From Euperipatoides rowelli (Eukaryota > Onychophora > Udeonychophora > Euonychophora > Peripatopsidae), in assembly GCA_003024985.2 (NCBI GenBank), contig PXIH01S0001078.1: a DNA stretch of 17,923 nucleotides. One strand, written 5' to 3'. The notes beneath the pieces were generated by a model that did no database searches, had not been told where the DNA came from, and was given only the letters and a program-made list of their open reading frames with translations. This document shows positions 17,298 through 17,923 of this stretch, piece after piece. The position numbers were made by a program, and so were the translations under genes. How positions within the stretch are numbered: the stretch's first letter is position 1; each line of letters opens with the position of its first letter.

Positions 17298-17498
17298 GTA
17301 AGTTAGATTACTTTTTAACTTTTAAAAGTAACTAAATACATTTATTGCACTGTACAGTAGATTAAAAAAAACTAACAGTTATGAAACATTCAATGGAATA
17401 AATCAATGAGCTAGAATAAATATAGTAGCCTACATGCCAAGTTTCACGTTGCAACTTACATGATAAAATTTTATAAACATCCAAATAATCAAAAATGG

Positions 17499-17923
17499 TT
17501 TCAATTTATTATCATAGGAATAAGTTATACAACTTTTATCCTCAAATAAATACAAAAGAAATAAAATTACAATAAAGACTACACAGATAAGTGAGACTGA
17601 AGGAGGGTGATAAGCTCCTAAGCTTTTACACCCTAAAAATAAAAATTCTGAACAAACAAACTAAAGAATATAATAAATGTTAATATCACACATCATATAA
17701 AAACAAAATAAACGACTAATTCCATAAATTCTTAATTAGTGGGAAGATTAAGCCAAAAGATCTAACAAATTCTTATAGGTTAAGTGAAATTGCATTTAAA
17801 ACCGAGGAGGGTAACTGATTCCAAAAAGTAACCACTCTATTCTTAATAAAACAAAATCTAACTCTTTTTCTAGAGATTTCTCTTTTTAAACGCATATGTC
17901 CTTTCAAAATTAATCTACAATAA
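17499..17923 (-). mobile_element. Second LINE, 3' end, entering from the right edge
   Basis: On the minus strand from the right edge the frame reads KNRVVTFWNQLPSSVLNA followed by ISLN, the standard C-terminal block of LINE ORF2 proteins (RVV..WN.LP..V..A). The frame then meets TAA (17775-17773). Shifting one base gives YKNLLDLLA and a stop, so there is probably one frameshift at the very end. A 3' UTR follows, ending in a GATAATAAATTGAAACC-like terminus near 17499, similar to the AATTGAA ends of some CR1-like elements. It differs in sequence from the LINE at 14155-15615. The rest of the element lies outside the window. Confidence 0.75.

Noticed and set aside
1-17923. CRISPR arrays, bacterial operons, ribosome-binding sites, rRNA or functional tRNA genes
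   Set aside because: No evenly spaced repeats, no dense coding, no rRNA-like blocks and no foldable tRNA were seen; the window is eukaryotic in character.

Overview
The window is a stretch of AT-rich animal nuclear DNA (roughly 30% G+C by eye) from a draft assembly; single N positions are scattered through it. Long non-coding stretches, T/A homopolymers, spliced exons with GT..AG introns, LINE fragments, a tRNA-derived SINE and hAT-like MITEs all point to a metazoan. Frequent TAGGCCTA-like words and the divergent GADD45 sequence make a deuterostome invertebrate, possibly an echinoderm, my best guess. That placement is inference.

The one confidently identified gene is a GADD45 homologue on the minus strand. 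It has four recognisable coding exons (16674-16607, 13533-13413, 12678-12559, 12408-12307) whose splice phases all agree and which join into about 136 residues carrying the family's core blocks. Its first visible coding exon is short at the N terminus compared with vertebrate relatives. Its largest intron (about 3.1 kb) holds a 5'-truncated, mutated LINE in the same orientation. Upstream lie a purine-rich tract and a small CpG-bearing region, with a possible short plus-strand first exon at 17269-17297. A second LINE 3' end enters from the right edge.

From 1 to about 10,590 I see no convincing gene. This part holds two hAT-like MITEs (772-1143; 4808-5117, the latter with an 8-bp target-site duplication), a degenerate tRNA-SINE (about 6180-6326, minus), an 18-bp tandem repeat (8923-8976) and a 670-bp long inverted repeat (2086-2756). 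Each arm of that repeat carries the same 48-codon open frame, which contains a consensus splice donor.

From 10,663 to 11,972 lies a second, larger inverted repeat with arms of about 440 bp. It ends right beside a small CpG-rich island (about 11,955-12,095) with a perfect YY1-type AAGATGGCGGC motif whose ATG opens a short frame with a hydrophobic N terminus. This is a candidate first exon of an unidentified plus-strand gene.

The most unusual structures are the two unrelated long inverted repeats, each able to form a long hairpin if transcribed, and the CpG/YY1 block next to the second one.
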